DNA of 64,000 nucleotides from JABCPE02 sp963516675 (GCA_963516675.1 CAUQBH010000010.1:21363-85362), one strand, 5' to 3'. Counted from the first letter of the stretch, positions 17,644 to 27,107 are shown. Translations and numbers: made by a program. The notes: generated by a model not told the origin, from the sequence alone.

Positions 17644-17671
17644 AATAGAGACTTCATAAAAAGTCCCTATT
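17644..17671 (+). terminator. intrinsic terminator after the small-protein array
   Basis: Inverted repeat AATAGaGACTT / AAGTCcCTATT with a 6-nt loop and a T-rich tail (TTTAGTCTTTT). It probably ends the transcript of the 17169 gene. Confidence 0.65.
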
Positions 17672-17693
17672 TTAGTCTTTTGTTTATGTAATG

Positions 17694-17727
17694 TGTTGAT
17701 TTACAGGTGTTATTGTGGAGCTGGAGG
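17694..17727. repeat. att-like repeat 1 (tmRNA 3'-end-like)
   Basis: TGTTGATTTA, then TGTGGAGCTGGAGG. The second part is the reverse complement of CCTCCAGCTCCACA, which resembles the 3' end of tmRNA genes, a common integration site. A second copy with the same order lies at 19114-19155, bracketing the nuclease-like gene at 17815. These may be attachment-site remnants. Confidence 0.4.
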
Positions 17728-17814
17728 AAAACTATATTAGTGATTATTAGCGAGTTAATTTTTTTTTTCAATATTCTGTTTAACCTCTATTTTTTACTAT
17801 TTTTAATCTCTTTA

Positions 17815-18888
17815 TTACTTGTAGTTATCCACTGTTTTTTGTAGTTCTACTTTGTGATTATAAATATCATCAAGAGAGTTTATTAGTATTTTTTCTCCTG
17901 CATCTTTACCGTTATGAAATAGCTCTATATATTTTTTACCTCCATTAAGGTGTAATCTGCAAAGTGGTTTTCGGTTATTGTCATCAAGTAAAACTCCAAA
18001 ATAAGATTGTGTGTCTCTTGGAGCAATTCTATCAGCGGAAATGACTTCTCTTAAAATTGCTTTTACAATTTGGAATCCTTCTATTTCATCTTCAGTGGTA
18101 ACTACTTTTGATTCTGAATTTTCATCTATTGAATCCAATACCTCGTTTTCTTTTGTTTTTGTATCATGAATGTTTTCATTTATACTTAATGCTGATTTTA
18201 ATCTAGAACTTATGGATTCGTTTATAGAGCTTGTCAGTGCTCTTTTGGTGTATTCGCGAAATATTGAAAGTCTGTTTGCTGTTAAAGGTCTGTCAAAAAA
18301 TCTATTTACCAATAATTTTATAAATTCATCTGACGGATTATCTATTTCTGTTTCAAATTCTTTTCTAATGGCTTTAATATATTTCAAGGATTCAGCAGAA
18401 TCTAAAATGCTCTCAAGGTCGTAAGATGTTTTGGTGAATTTTTCTAAAACTTTTATGGAGCTATCTTTTAAATCATCAAGATTGATAGTTAAAAATGGTT
18501 TTTCATCCATGATATTTGGCTTTTCCAAATCGGTATAGAAATTATATATTATTCCATTGGTAAGAATGCCGAAACGAGCCTTTGAAACATGGTAATATCT
18601 ATGTAGTTGAGAATTGTGGGCATCTGCATTTTCTTTCCAGTGTTTACACTCTATAACTAAAATAGGTTCACCATCTTTCATTATCATGTAGTCTACCTTT
18701 TCCCCTTTTTTAGTTCCGATATCACATACAAATTCAGGAATAACTTCTATTGGATTGAAAATATCATATCCAAGAATTTGTATAAAAGGCATGATAAATG
18801 CATTTTTAGTAGCCTCTTCTGTTTGTATCTGTTCTTTTAGATTATCCACCCTTTGGTGTAGTTGTTCTAATTTTGTTTTTAGTTCCAT
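17815..18888 (-). CDS. HsdR_N-type restriction endonuclease-like protein
   Basis: A 357-aa protein. After a short coiled coil (1-25), residues about 30-130 match the stand-alone type I restriction enzyme N-terminal fold of the PD-(D/E)xK superfamily. It has EEATKNAFIMPFIQILGYD, then KVDYMIMKDGEPILVIECKHW, which supplies the catalytic Asp and the E-x-K. Related single-domain proteins are frequent in prophages and islands. The C-terminal 150 residues hold a second unrecognised domain. There is no helicase, so it cannot be an HsdR. It may cut or bind DNA in defence; that is inference. It lies between two att-like repeats. Confidence 0.8.
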   Translation of the reverse strand: MELKTKLEQLHQRVDNLKEQIQTEEATKNAFIMPFIQILGYDIFNPIEVIPEFVCDIGTKKGEKVDYMIMKDGEPILVIECKHWKENADAHNSQLHRYYHVSKARFGILTNGIIYNFYTDLEKPNIMDEKPFLTINLDDLKDSSIKVLEKFTKTSYDLESILDSAESLKYIKAIRKEFETEIDNPSDEFIKLLVNRFFDRPLTANRLSIFREYTKRALTSSINESISSRLKSALSINENIHDTKTKENEVLDSIDENSESKVVTTEDEIEGFQIVKAILREVISADRIAPRDTQSYFGVLLDDNNRKPLCRLHLNGGKKYIELFHNGKDAGEKILINSLDDIYNHKVELQKTVDNYK

Positions 18889-19113
18889 TATGTTTTATAA
18901 AAATATTTTAGATAAATGTTTTTTCATTAGTAGAATGAGTGACTATGAAATCCTACCCCCTTAAAAATGTAGTTTGGAATTCCATTAGGTGATGTTTTTT
19001 TAGCATATGATAATATAGCCTTCCAAGTAGTCAGACTCCATATTATCTCCTTCTACTTCAAAGGCTAAAAACTTACTATTTTTTACTACAAATCACTTGT
19101 CTTGTTTTTAAGA

Positions 19114-19160
19114 TGTTGATTTATAGCAAATTACAAACTTTGTGGAGCTGGAGGGATTTT
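19114..19160. repeat. att-like repeat 2 (tmRNA 3'-end-like)
   Basis: TGTTGATTTA followed after 17 bp by TTTGTGGAGCTGGAGGGATTTT. Its reverse complement contains AATCCCTCCAGCTCCACA, close to the usual 3' end of tmRNA. It repeats the organisation at 17694-17727. A more degenerate relative is at 62299-62328 beside the right-hand integrase. Confidence 0.4.
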
Positions 19161-19258
19161 ATTAATATTGTAATAAATTATTATAAAGCATCATTTTGCT
19201 TAAAATCAATGAGTTATATTGAGTTATAATTAATATGATTTATCATAAAATACCATAG

Positions 19259-19308
19259 ACTAACACTAAAAAGGTCCCTGTTTTTTTATATTAGGGACTA
19301 TTGTTAGT
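19259..19308. terminator. nested inverted repeat
   Basis: ACTAACA...TGTTAGT encloses GTCCCT...AGGGAC, forming an interrupted stem-loop of 50 nt with T-rich stretches on both sides. It may terminate transcripts entering from either side. Confidence 0.5.
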
Positions 19309-19650
19309 TAGTTGTTTTTTATAACTATTTTTACAAATCTAATAGATTTTTAATTCATTCTTTATCTATTGTAATGTCCTAACTACTTATTTTGTTATAA
19401 GCATTTTTTTAATTGTGTAAAGGTAAGTATGTTGAAATGATAGAAATTTTATTAAAAATACAGAAAGAGGAATAATGTTGAGGACTGTTGTAATAAGGAA
19501 ATAGAATGTCAAAAATGGATATATTTTTCAATGTTTGTCTGAAAAGCAAATAAAATAAATAGTATAAAAACAAAATCACATAAATTTTAGTTTGTATGGT
19601 TCTTTTTCTTTATTCTGTAACGAGATGAGCATAAAAATAAAGCTTGTCTA

Positions 19651-20919
19651 TCATAAATGCATAAGCTTCTTTATGAATTGTATTATCCAACATCGACAGT
19701 TTTTAGATACTGCATCAGGTTTGATTTCGACAGCTTTCACCTGCCCAAAATGTTGTTTGTCAATCACCATTTTGTAAAACTTAATTGGATATTCTGTTTT
19801 ATTTTCTTTAAGGTCTGTTTTTATATGTTTTTTGTCCTTTAAGATATTTATAATAGTAGATTGATCTTCTTTAGAGCATTTTAATCCAAAATATACAGCT
19901 TCAATACAATTTTTAACTTCAATAGAATGAAAACCCTCTTTTCCTTCCATATTAAAATAGAGTAGTCTTAATTCATTTTCATATTCCCACTGTTTTCCTT
20001 TAAGGAAGAAAGCATCCTTCATATTGATACTATCTTTGTTAGAATATTGACTGATATCTTTATCTGAATAAATTACATCACCAAAAAAGCAAATAACACT
20101 ATCATTATCGTGTGCTAATTTCGTTAATGAATTAGGAAAATGATATTTGATACACACTCCTTTGTGTGAATCTGCATAATGAGCCCACATTAACTCATTC
20201 AAATATTCAAATTTTGCTCCTGGATGTTTTTCCTCACTTACCATTTCTTGTGTGTTTTCGTCTGTTCTTGGTAGTTTTATATTTGATGAAAAACAAGCAA
20301 TCTTCAAACATTCATTATAGGCATGGCGAATCATCTGAGAAACTTCTTCATCATTATTTAATAGTTCAAGGATGGGGCAGTCAAAAGGATCATTGAAATA
20401 CCCTGGAGAAGTCAGGCCTATACTTTCATTAATTAATGATTGGAATAAGTATTCGTTGCATGTTCTAAACTTATATGCGATTGGATTATAACTTGTATGA
20501 TAAGATTTAATTATCAAATAGTAAATATACTTTTTAAAGGAATATGTCGAGTTTTCTTTATGCTTAATCCCTAGTCTATGCCAGCATAGGGCAAGATTTC
20601 CGAATAGTACAGTCTTTATTCCAAACTTATATTTTACAGACTCATTTTCGTCAAAGAATTTAATCCTTTCAGATAGTAACTCAACTTCGTCTTTTGATAG
20701 AGTTTCTAGTTCAAATATTCCGACAGAATATAAAATCAAAGCCTCTCCATACTTTTGCCCCATATCTTTATCATAAAACATGTAATCAATAGAATTTACC
20801 CATTCTTCTTTGAATGAGTCAATAACTTCTTTCGCATTAGTTTTGGAAACATTATTTTTATATTTTCCTATATAAGATAATATTTCATTATGGTATCTTT
20901 CTAAATCTTTATTTTCCAT
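19651..20919 (-). CDS. DUF2971 domain protein
   Basis: A 422-aa protein. I start it at MENKDLERY (20919) rather than 27 codons upstream, because a TATATTTG promoter box lies within that upstream extension. Residues about 150-390 carry DUF2971 hallmarks: YFNDPFDCP, MWAHYADSHKGVCIKY and, later, FLKGKQWEYENELRLLY. The family is common in bacterial accessory regions and is suspected in defence or nucleic-acid processing, but its biochemistry is not established. It is divergent from hsdR with a 186-bp shared promoter region, so it may belong to the same defence island. Confidence 0.8.
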   Translation of the reverse strand: MENKDLERYHNEILSYIGKYKNNVSKTNAKEVIDSFKEEWVNSIDYMFYDKDMGQKYGEALILYSVGIFELETLSKDEVELLSERIKFFDENESVKYKFGIKTVLFGNLALCWHRLGIKHKENSTYSFKKYIYYLIIKSYHTSYNPIAYKFRTCNEYLFQSLINESIGLTSPGYFNDPFDCPILELLNNDEEVSQMIRHAYNECLKIACFSSNIKLPRTDENTQEMVSEEKHPGAKFEYLNELMWAHYADSHKGVCIKYHFPNSLTKLAHDNDSVICFFGDVIYSDKDISQYSNKDSINMKDAFFLKGKQWEYENELRLLYFNMEGKEGFHSIEVKNCIEAVYFGLKCSKEDQSTIINILKDKKHIKTDLKENKTEYPIKFYKMVIDKQHFGQVKAVEIKPDAVSKNCRCWIIQFIKKLMHL

Positions 20920-21074
20920 TATAATTTGATATTTATTTCTACAAATATAGTTATTGATAAGGTAAGGTACTCTATAAATTATTAGTACAAAATATTTCAA
21001 AAAAATCTTACTAATGTATATAAAGATTTTCTATTAATCATATCAAATATAATCACTAATGTTATAAATATTGT

Positions 21075-21082
21075 TACATTTG
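21075..21082 (+). promoter_or_regulatory. -7 box of hsdR promoter
   Basis: TACATTTG matches TAnnTTTG. The predicted transcription start near 21089 excludes a GTG at 21082 as the hsdR start and supports the ATG at 21106. Confidence 0.5.
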
Positions 21083-21105
21083 TGTCTTATTACAGTAATT
21101 TTACT

Positions 21106-24100
21106 ATGAGCAAGGAATTTCAAATAGAAAATAATTTATTGGATTGGCTAAAAGAATTAAAGTACACCTACCGACCTGATATTACTGATAGAAAAACTCT
21201 TGAACAGAACTTCAAAGCCAAGTTTGAAAGGTTGAATCGTGTCCATCTTACAAGTAGTGAATTTCTTAGACTTCGTGAAGAAATTATTAATGCGGATGTT
21301 TTTATAGCCTCAAAATCATTGCGTGAAAAACGATATTTTTTGCGTGAAGATGGCACTCCTCTTATTTATAGTTTAGTAGATATTAAAGATTGGTGTAAGA
21401 ATGATTTTGAAGTAGTCAATCAGCTGAAAATCAATACGGAAAATAGTCATCAAAGATATGATATTATCCTTCTTATCAATGGCTTGCCTTTGGTACAAAT
21501 AGAACTCAAAAGAGGCGATGTGTCACATCGTAAGGCAATGCAACAAATTGTAGATTATAAAAACGAAAAAGGTAATGGTTACTCCAATTCTTTGTTGTGT
21601 TTTATGCAAATGTTTATCGTAAGTAATGGAACTAAAACACTTTATTTTGCAAATAATAGAAATGAGCATTTTACTTTTAATGCAGATGAACAATTTTTAC
21701 CTGTATACGAGTTTTCTGATATTCAAAATAGGAAAATTTCAGGGCTAAAAGATTTTACACAGTTTTTTTTACCTAAATGCACACTTGGTGAGATGATTAG
21801 TAAATATATGGTCTTGGTAGAAAGTGAGCAAAAATTGCTTGTAATGCGTCCATATCAAATTTACGCAGTAAAGGCAATTGATGAATGTGTAAAACAGAAT
21901 AGGGGAAATGGGTATATTTGGCATACTACAGGAAGTGGGAAAACTTTGACTTCGTTCAAAGCATCTACACTTATGAAAGATAATCCAGAAATAGAAAAAT
22001 GTCTATTTGTAGTGGATAGAAAAGACCTTGATCGCCAAACTAGAGAGGAGTTTAATAAATTTCAGGAGAACAGTGTAGAAGAAAATACCAATACAGAAAC
22101 TTTGGTAAGGCGTTTGCTTTCTTCGGATTATGCTGATAAAGTGATAGTTACTACAATTCAAAAATTAGGATTGGCGTTAGATGATGCCAATAAGAAAAAT
22201 TACAAAGAACGGTTGCAGGTAATGAGCGATAAAAGAGTTGTATTTATTTTTGACGAATGCCATCGTTCTCAGTTTGGTGAAAATCATCGAGCAATTACAG
22301 AATTTTTCCCAAACGCTCAATTATTTGGCTTCACAGGAACACCTATTTTTGAACAAAATTCAACAACTAAAATCAGAGAAGACAAATACGAAAGCTATAA
22401 AACTACAGAATCTATCTTTGAGAAAGAACTACATGACTATACCATCACCAATGCTATAGAAGATAGAAATGTGCTGCGTTTTCATATTGATTATTATAAA
22501 GGAGAGGGTAATCAAACAAATAAACATGGTGATTTAATTACCAAACAAGCAGTAGTAGATGCTATTTTGGATAAACATGATTCTGCTACAAATTCTAGAA
22601 AATTTAACGCAATATTTGCGACTGCTTCTATTAATGATGCCATTGAGTACTACAAACTCTTCAGGAAAATACAGAGAAGTAAACAACAGAAAAATGAAGA
22701 TTTTAAACCCTTGAATATTGCTTGTGTGTTTTCTCCACCAGCTCAATTAATGGAAAAAGAAAATGATCTTAATAGCTCGAAAAACTCAGCAGACATTAAA
22801 CAATTACAAGAAGATCTAATTCAAGAAAAAGAAGACAATCAGCAAAATCCAGAAGAAAAAAAGGAGACACTGATACAAATTATCAATGATTATAATAGGC
22901 AGTTTGGAACAAATCATAATATTAACGAATTTGACCTATATTATCAAGATGTTCAAAATAGAATAAAACTTCAGAAATATAGTAATAAAGAGTATTCTAA
23001 TCAAAATAAAATTGATATTACTATTGTAGTAGATATGTTACTTACTGGGTTTGATAGTAAATATCTCAATACATTATATGTAGATAAAAATTTGAAATAC
23101 CATGGATTGATTCAGGCTTTTTCTAGAACTAATCGTGTGCTTAATGATACGAAACCTTATGGAAATATTTTAGATTTTCGTTCACAACAAGATGCTGTTA
23201 ATCAGGCTATTGCTCTTTTTTCGGGAAAAAATAGTGAACAAGCCAAAGAAATTTGGCTCGTAGAACCTGCCTCTGTTGTTATTGAAAAATATAGAGAAGC
23301 TGTAAAGAAATTGGAAGTATTTATGACTGAACAAAATCTTGTGAATGAGCCTCAGGAAGTTTATAATCTAAAAGGAGATGCAGCACGGATTGCTTTTGTA
23401 AAAAATTTCAAAGAAATACAAAAACTAAAAACACAGCTCAATCAATACACTGATTTAGAAGAGGAACAAAAAAAAGTCATCGAAACTATTTTGCCTACTG
23501 AAACCTTACATGGATTTCGAAGTTCATATTTAGAAACCGCCAAACAACTAAAAATGATTCAAGACAAGCAAGGTGATGATGCGCCCATTGAGATTCAAGA
23601 ATTGGACTTTGAATTTATCTTGTTTGCTTCTTCAGTTATTGATTATGACTATATTATGAACTTGATTTCTGATAGTACTCAGCAAAAAACAACAAAACAA
23701 AAGATGAGTAAAGAACAAGTCAAAAACTTGTTGAAATCAACATCAAACTTAATGGATGAAGAACAAGATTTATCTGATTTTATTGATAATTTGGATTGGA
23801 CAAAGGGCTACGGAAAAGAAGAATTGACACAGTTATTTGATGCATTCAAAAACCAAAAATATAACAAAGAATTAGCAGAGATAGCAAATAAACATGGATT
23901 AACAATTGTGACTCTAAAAACCTTTGTGGAAAATATTTTAGCAAGAATGATATTTGATGGTGAAAAACTTACCGACTTGTTAATCCCTTTAGAACTTAGT
24001 TGGAAAGAGCGAAGTCAAAGAGAATTAGCTTTAATGGAAGATTTAATTCCCCAATTGAAAAAATTAGCTCAAGGTGCTGAAATCAGTGGCTTGGAAGCCT

Positions 24101-24108
24101 ATGAATAG
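21106..24108 (+). CDS. hsdR: type I restriction enzyme, R (motor/nuclease) subunit
   Basis: A 1000-aa HsdR. The N-terminal nuclease has YDIILLINGLPLVQIELKRG with the E-x-K of PD-(D/E)xK at about residues 130-140. The SF2 translocase follows: HTTGSGKT (Walker A, about 284), FDECHRSQFG (DEAH-like box), FGFTGTP (motif III) and later DMLLTGFDSK with SRTNRV (motif VI). The C-terminal helical part docks on the methylase core. In the holoenzyme R2M2S1 it translocates and cuts DNA away from unmethylated sites. It comes first in the locus; hsdS starts 226 bp later. No frameshift or truncation is seen. Confidence 0.96.
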   Translation: MSKEFQIENNLLDWLKELKYTYRPDITDRKTLEQNFKAKFERLNRVHLTSSEFLRLREEIINADVFIASKSLREKRYFLREDGTPLIYSLVDIKDWCKNDFEVVNQLKINTENSHQRYDIILLINGLPLVQIELKRGDVSHRKAMQQIVDYKNEKGNGYSNSLLCFMQMFIVSNGTKTLYFANNRNEHFTFNADEQFLPVYEFSDIQNRKISGLKDFTQFFLPKCTLGEMISKYMVLVESEQKLLVMRPYQIYAVKAIDECVKQNRGNGYIWHTTGSGKTLTSFKASTLMKDNPEIEKCLFVVDRKDLDRQTREEFNKFQENSVEENTNTETLVRRLLSSDYADKVIVTTIQKLGLALDDANKKNYKERLQVMSDKRVVFIFDECHRSQFGENHRAITEFFPNAQLFGFTGTPIFEQNSTTKIREDKYESYKTTESIFEKELHDYTITNAIEDRNVLRFHIDYYKGEGNQTNKHGDLITKQAVVDAILDKHDSATNSRKFNAIFATASINDAIEYYKLFRKIQRSKQQKNEDFKPLNIACVFSPPAQLMEKENDLNSSKNSADIKQLQEDLIQEKEDNQQNPEEKKETLIQIINDYNRQFGTNHNINEFDLYYQDVQNRIKLQKYSNKEYSNQNKIDITIVVDMLLTGFDSKYLNTLYVDKNLKYHGLIQAFSRTNRVLNDTKPYGNILDFRSQQDAVNQAIALFSGKNSEQAKEIWLVEPASVVIEKYREAVKKLEVFMTEQNLVNEPQEVYNLKGDAARIAFVKNFKEIQKLKTQLNQYTDLEEEQKKVIETILPTETLHGFRSSYLETAKQLKMIQDKQGDDAPIEIQELDFEFILFASSVIDYDYIMNLISDSTQQKTTKQKMSKEQVKNLLKSTSNLMDEEQDLSDFIDNLDWTKGYGKEELTQLFDAFKNQKYNKELAEIANKHGLTIVTLKTFVENILARMIFDGEKLTDLLIPLELSWKERSQRELALMEDLIPQLKKLAQGAEISGLEAYE

Positions 24109-24333
24109 ATGTTAGTATGATTGGAATTATTATATAAGAAACTGCGTTAAATATATTTTGAAAGATAAAAGTTTAAAATATTTACTTTTAAAATAAAAAT
24201 GTTAAGCAAAATGCAATCAATAATTGATAATAAAGTATTTTATGAAAAAAATATAAAATTAAATGTTAGACAAAAGACATTTTTTTAAAACAGTAGCATT
24301 GTTTGAGATTTTATATCCAATTTAATTTTATTT

Positions 24334-25497
24334 ATGATGACTAATAAGAAAAATAAGCTAATACCTAAATTACGATTTCCTGAGTTTGAAAATGATGGAG
24401 AGTGGGAAGAAAAAAAACTTGGTGATATTACAAATTCAGAAAATTCAACTTTAACATTGAATAAAATAGAAAATAAAAAAAATGGATTTTCTGTTTATGG
24501 AGCAGATGGTGTTGTTGGACACATTGACAAATTTCAGCACAAAGAAAGATATATTTCCATTGTTAAAGATGGCTCAGGTGTAGGTCGATTGAATTTATGT
24601 GAGCCTAAATCCTCAATTCTTGGAACATTAAGTTGTATAAAATCAAAAAATTTAGAAAAATTTGATATTCATTGGATTTATTACTTAATGAATACAATTA
24701 ATTTTACCTCATATAAAAAAGGTACAGGAATTCCCCACATATATTATTCAGACTTTAAAAATGAATTAATTCCTCTTCCTTCTCTTGAGGAGCAACAAAA
24801 AATTGCCAATTGTCTTTCATCTTTAGATGAACTTATTGAGGCGCAGGAGGAAAAACTAAAATTGCTTAAAGAGCATAAAAAAGGTTTGATGCAGCAGCTT
24901 TTCCCACAAGCTAATGATAATCGTGATATTACGAGGGGGGGTAACTTACCAAAACTTCGTTTTCCAGAATTTATAAATGATGGGGCATGGGAGGAGAAAA
25001 CGCTGGGGGAAGTTTGTAATATTACAAATGGAAAATCTAATGCTCAAGATCATATTGAAGGAGGTAAATACCCTTTATTTGATAGGTCAGAAGTTATAAA
25101 GACTTCAAATGAATATATTTTTGATACAGAAGCAGTGATAATACCAGGAGAGGGTATGAAATTTATTCCTAAATATTATGAAGGAAAATTTAATCTTCAT
25201 CAGAGGGCATATGCCTTAAAGGGGTTTAGTATCCATGGAAAGTTTATATATTACTCAATGTTAAACAATAATGTTTTATTGTCACGAAAAGCAGTTCAAT
25301 CAACAGTGTTATCATTGAGATTACCAATACTTCAAAATTTTCCAGTTCAAGTACCAAAACAAAAAAAAGAACAACAAAAAATAGCAGATTGTCTTTCATC
25401 TTTGGATGAAACCATAGAAGCACAAGACCAAAAAATAGAGTTATTGAAACAACATAAAAAAGGACTAATGCAGGGATTGTTTCCTGTAATAAATTAA
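24334..25497 (+). CDS. hsdS: type I restriction enzyme, specificity subunit
   Basis: A 387-aa HsdS with the usual two-fold layout. Two variable target-recognition domains are each introduced by a copy of LRFPEFxNDGxWEEKxLG (about 10-27 and 206-223). Each is closed by a conserved helical region (KIANCLSSLDELIEAQ and KIADCLSSLDETIEAQ). Each half reads one part of the bipartite site. The repeats are conserved enough to allow domain exchange by recombination. Translation may begin at the first or second of two tandem ATG codons. It ends three bases before the interrupted ATPase/nuclease gene, so the two were one operon. Confidence 0.95.
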   Translation: MMTNKKNKLIPKLRFPEFENDGEWEEKKLGDITNSENSTLTLNKIENKKNGFSVYGADGVVGHIDKFQHKERYISIVKDGSGVGRLNLCEPKSSILGTLSCIKSKNLEKFDIHWIYYLMNTINFTSYKKGTGIPHIYYSDFKNELIPLPSLEEQQKIANCLSSLDELIEAQEEKLKLLKEHKKGLMQQLFPQANDNRDITRGGNLPKLRFPEFINDGAWEEKTLGEVCNITNGKSNAQDHIEGGKYPLFDRSEVIKTSNEYIFDTEAVIIPGEGMKFIPKYYEGKFNLHQRAYALKGFSIHGKFIYYSMLNNNVLLSRKAVQSTVLSLRLPILQNFPVQVPKQKKEQQKIADCLSSLDETIEAQDQKIELLKQHKKGLMQGLFPVIN

Positions 25498-25500
25498 AAA

Positions 25501-25769
25501 ATGGAAAATATACAAGAAATAGCAACCCAATTAAATAAATCTTCTGAAAAAATTTGCTTAATCTATGCTTTCAATGGAACGGGTAAAACAAAATTATCTG
25601 TTGCATATAAAGATTTAACCAAAGAAGAAAATAACGGAGAACATTCAGGGGTATATTATAATGCATATAGTGAAGACCTATTTACCTGGGACAATGATGA
25701 GGAAAATGATAATGAAAATATGAAACTCAAAATACTTACTAGTTCTTTAAATAGACACCACTCACTATT
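25501..25769 (+). pseudogene. 5' part of interrupted PrrC-like ATPase/anticodon nuclease gene
   Basis: The first 89 codons plus two bases of a gene cut by the prophage. They hold the Walker A region (IYAFNGTGKTKLS, about 21-33) and the YYNAYSEDLFTWDND motif typical of the RloC/PrrC-related AAA/ABC ATPases found in restriction loci. After the junction at 25769 the frame enters phage DNA and stops at 25771-25773. Joined to 59687-60488 the reading is uninterrupted (356 aa). It started 3 bp behind hsdS. The fragment alone lacks Walker B, the signature motif and the nuclease domain, and is surely inactive. Confidence 0.9.
25764..25769. repeat. left copy of 6-bp target-site duplication
   Basis: ACTATT stands immediately left of the prophage terminus and recurs at 59681-59686 immediately right of the other terminus. 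Removing the prophage and one copy restores the reading frame of the interrupted gene, which supports it strongly. Mu makes 5 bp; six is the longest duplication compatible with this sequence. Confidence 0.85.
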
Positions 25770-25890
25770 ATAGGGGGTAAAACAAAATGTCTAAAAAGAA
25801 TAGTAAATAAAAAAGCCCGAAAAAGCCTATAAATAAAGGGAAAAACTCAAAAAAAAGCCCGAAAAACGAGGAAAAACAAAATGTCCAAAA
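25770..25890. repeat. prophage left end with transposase-binding-like sites
   Basis: The terminus 25770-25796 is half of the 27-bp inverted repeat and contains CAAAATGTCTAAAA (25783-25796). A second copy, CAAAATGTCCAAAA, lies at 25877-25890, and a weaker one (GCAAATGTCATAA) at 26042-26054. They correspond in layout to the L1-L3 transposase-binding sites of Mu, with a wide first spacing. Two direct AAAAAAGCCCGAAAAA repeats lie between (25809 and 25851). Confidence 0.8.
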
Positions 25891-25944
25891 ACTTCCATTT
25901 ACTTCCATTTTACTTCTATTAAAAATAAAGATAATTACATATTA

Positions 25945-25972
25945 AATAGCCCTAACTACCATTAGGGCTATT
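25945..25972. terminator. hairpin near prophage left end
   Basis: A perfect 11-bp stem (AATAGCCCTAA / TTAGGGCTATT) with a 6-nt loop. It could stop transcription leaving the phage or entering from the interrupted host operon. There is no long T run. Confidence 0.55.
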
Positions 25973-26124
25973 ATTATGCCTTATAATTACCGTAGAAGCC
26001 TAAAAACAGTGCTTTTTGCTGTTTATAGATGAGGTGTAAACGCAAATGTCATAAGTGATAAATACCACTGCTCTGCACCCCTATATATTAGGCAGTAAAA
26101 ACCATAAAAAACGCACTTTTTAGG

Positions 26125-26160
26125 AGTTGGGTGGACAGTTGGGCGGACAGTTGGGCGGAC
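26125..26160. repeat. three tandem 12-bp repeats
   Basis: AGTTGGGTGGAC, AGTTGGGCGGAC and AGTTGGGCGGAC in direct tandem, one base differing in the first. They are GC-rich in an AT-rich region. Iterated repeats like this often bind a protein; here a role in transposition, partner binding or repression is possible but unproven. Confidence 0.7.
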
Positions 26161-26362
26161 AAAAGTATATTTTTTACATCAAATTGGGATATATTTAAGC
26201 GTAAATCAAACGGCTTTTTTATCTGTTTTTGTAAAACTCAATACCCTTTACTGACATTTGTTTTTATAATATTTAGTATTTAATATATTGATTTACAATT
26301 ATTTATATAAAACAGCATAGAAAAAACTTTACACACACCACTCTGGTAGTGGATATTTGGTA

Positions 26363-27097
26363 TTATTTTCTGATGAAAACGGCTTCTGTGCCATACTCTT
26401 TGTGGATACTACCGATGACGAGAAATATTCTCCTAATGTCTTCTTTATGAATCTTAAAGGGTTCGTGGATGAGGGTGCCATCTGGATAGGTTTCTGTATT
26501 GGTGCTGTATGCCATTATGCAGTTTTTGTCTTCTGGGCAGGTTTGTAGGCGTTTGGTAACGCGGATTTCATCGGTTTCTACAACATAGTTATGCCCCCAT
26601 ACGATATTACGCTGATTGGTAATGGTTTTGAGGGCGAGGATACAACCATTGGAATACTCTACCATACTATCTCCGTAGTGGCGAATAGCGGCGGAGACCT
26701 CCCCCTTGAACCAGTCCCCAGCATCTATATAGGTGGTGGTGTTGGCTACGGCAGAGGTATCTGCGGAGATACTGGTGCCGCCAATGGTGGCTACATCTTC
26801 ATAGAATGGTATAAGGTTATTTTTCTTGGTAGAGGTGTCTGCTATTTCTCTGATTTTCTTTAATTTGGATTGTTTATCCTCTGGGGTAGGTTCTTTTAGC
26901 ATTGGACCTTTGCCTGTGAGGAGCCAATTGGCATCTATAAAATCGCATTTTGAGATAACTAAATCATAATCCATAGTATTTCTTGATTTCCAAGTAGACA
27001 ATGTATTCTGTTTTATCCCTAAAAAATCAGCTAATTCAGTATCATTTTTAAACCCTAAATATAATTTTATTTCTCTGATAATCTTTGACTTATCCAT
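26363..27097 (-). CDS. phage repressor (HTH plus S24 LexA-like peptidase)
   Basis: A 244-aa CI-type repressor. Residues 1-67 are a helix-turn-helix DNA-binding domain (LADFLGIKQNTLSTWKSR) ending in the WLLTGKGPML motif usual in Bacteroidota phage repressors. Residues about 130-244 form the S24 peptidase/dimerisation domain, with the catalytic Ser in HYGDSMVEY and Lys in RVTKRLQ. Damage-activated self-cleavage would induce the phage. It is divergent from the early operon, with two overlapping operators in the 85-bp gap. Confidence 0.92.
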   Translation of the reverse strand: MDKSKIIREIKLYLGFKNDTELADFLGIKQNTLSTWKSRNTMDYDLVISKCDFIDANWLLTGKGPMLKEPTPEDKQSKLKKIREIADTSTKKNNLIPFYEDVATIGGTSISADTSAVANTTTYIDAGDWFKGEVSAAIRHYGDSMVEYSNGCILALKTITNQRNIVWGHNYVVETDEIRVTKRLQTCPEDKNCIMAYSTNTETYPDGTLIHEPFKIHKEDIRRIFLVIGSIHKEYGTEAVFIRK

Positions 27098-27107
27098 TTT
27101 ATATCAT

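Larger units (their letters stand above)
18889..19650. other. 762-bp intergenic region
   Basis: No gene is supported. It holds the second att-like repeat (19114-19160), a nested inverted repeat (19259-19308) and an AT-rich tail into the 3' end of the DUF2971 gene. Bases 18961-19090 show no feature I can interpret. Confidence 0.5.
25891..26362. other. non-coding left-end region of prophage
   Basis: No gene is supported in this 470-bp stretch between the left end and the repressor gene. It contains an 11-bp hairpin (25945-25972), the third transposase-site-like sequence, three tandem 12-bp repeats (26125-26160) and a small inverted repeat (CCAC..GTGG, 26340-26353) that may end the repressor transcript. 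Confidence 0.6.

Noticed and set aside
21082..21105. GTG start for hsdR eight codons upstream
   Set aside because: The GTG overlaps the -7 box TACATTTG; the ATG at 21106 begins the conserved MSKEFQIENNLL region.
25501..25773. Complete 90-aa Walker A protein
   Set aside because: The last codon and the stop are created by phage bases; rejoining with the right fragment shows it is a truncated gene.
26125..26160. CRISPR array
   Set aside because: The repeats are 12 bp, directly adjacent and without spacers; no cas genes are in the window.
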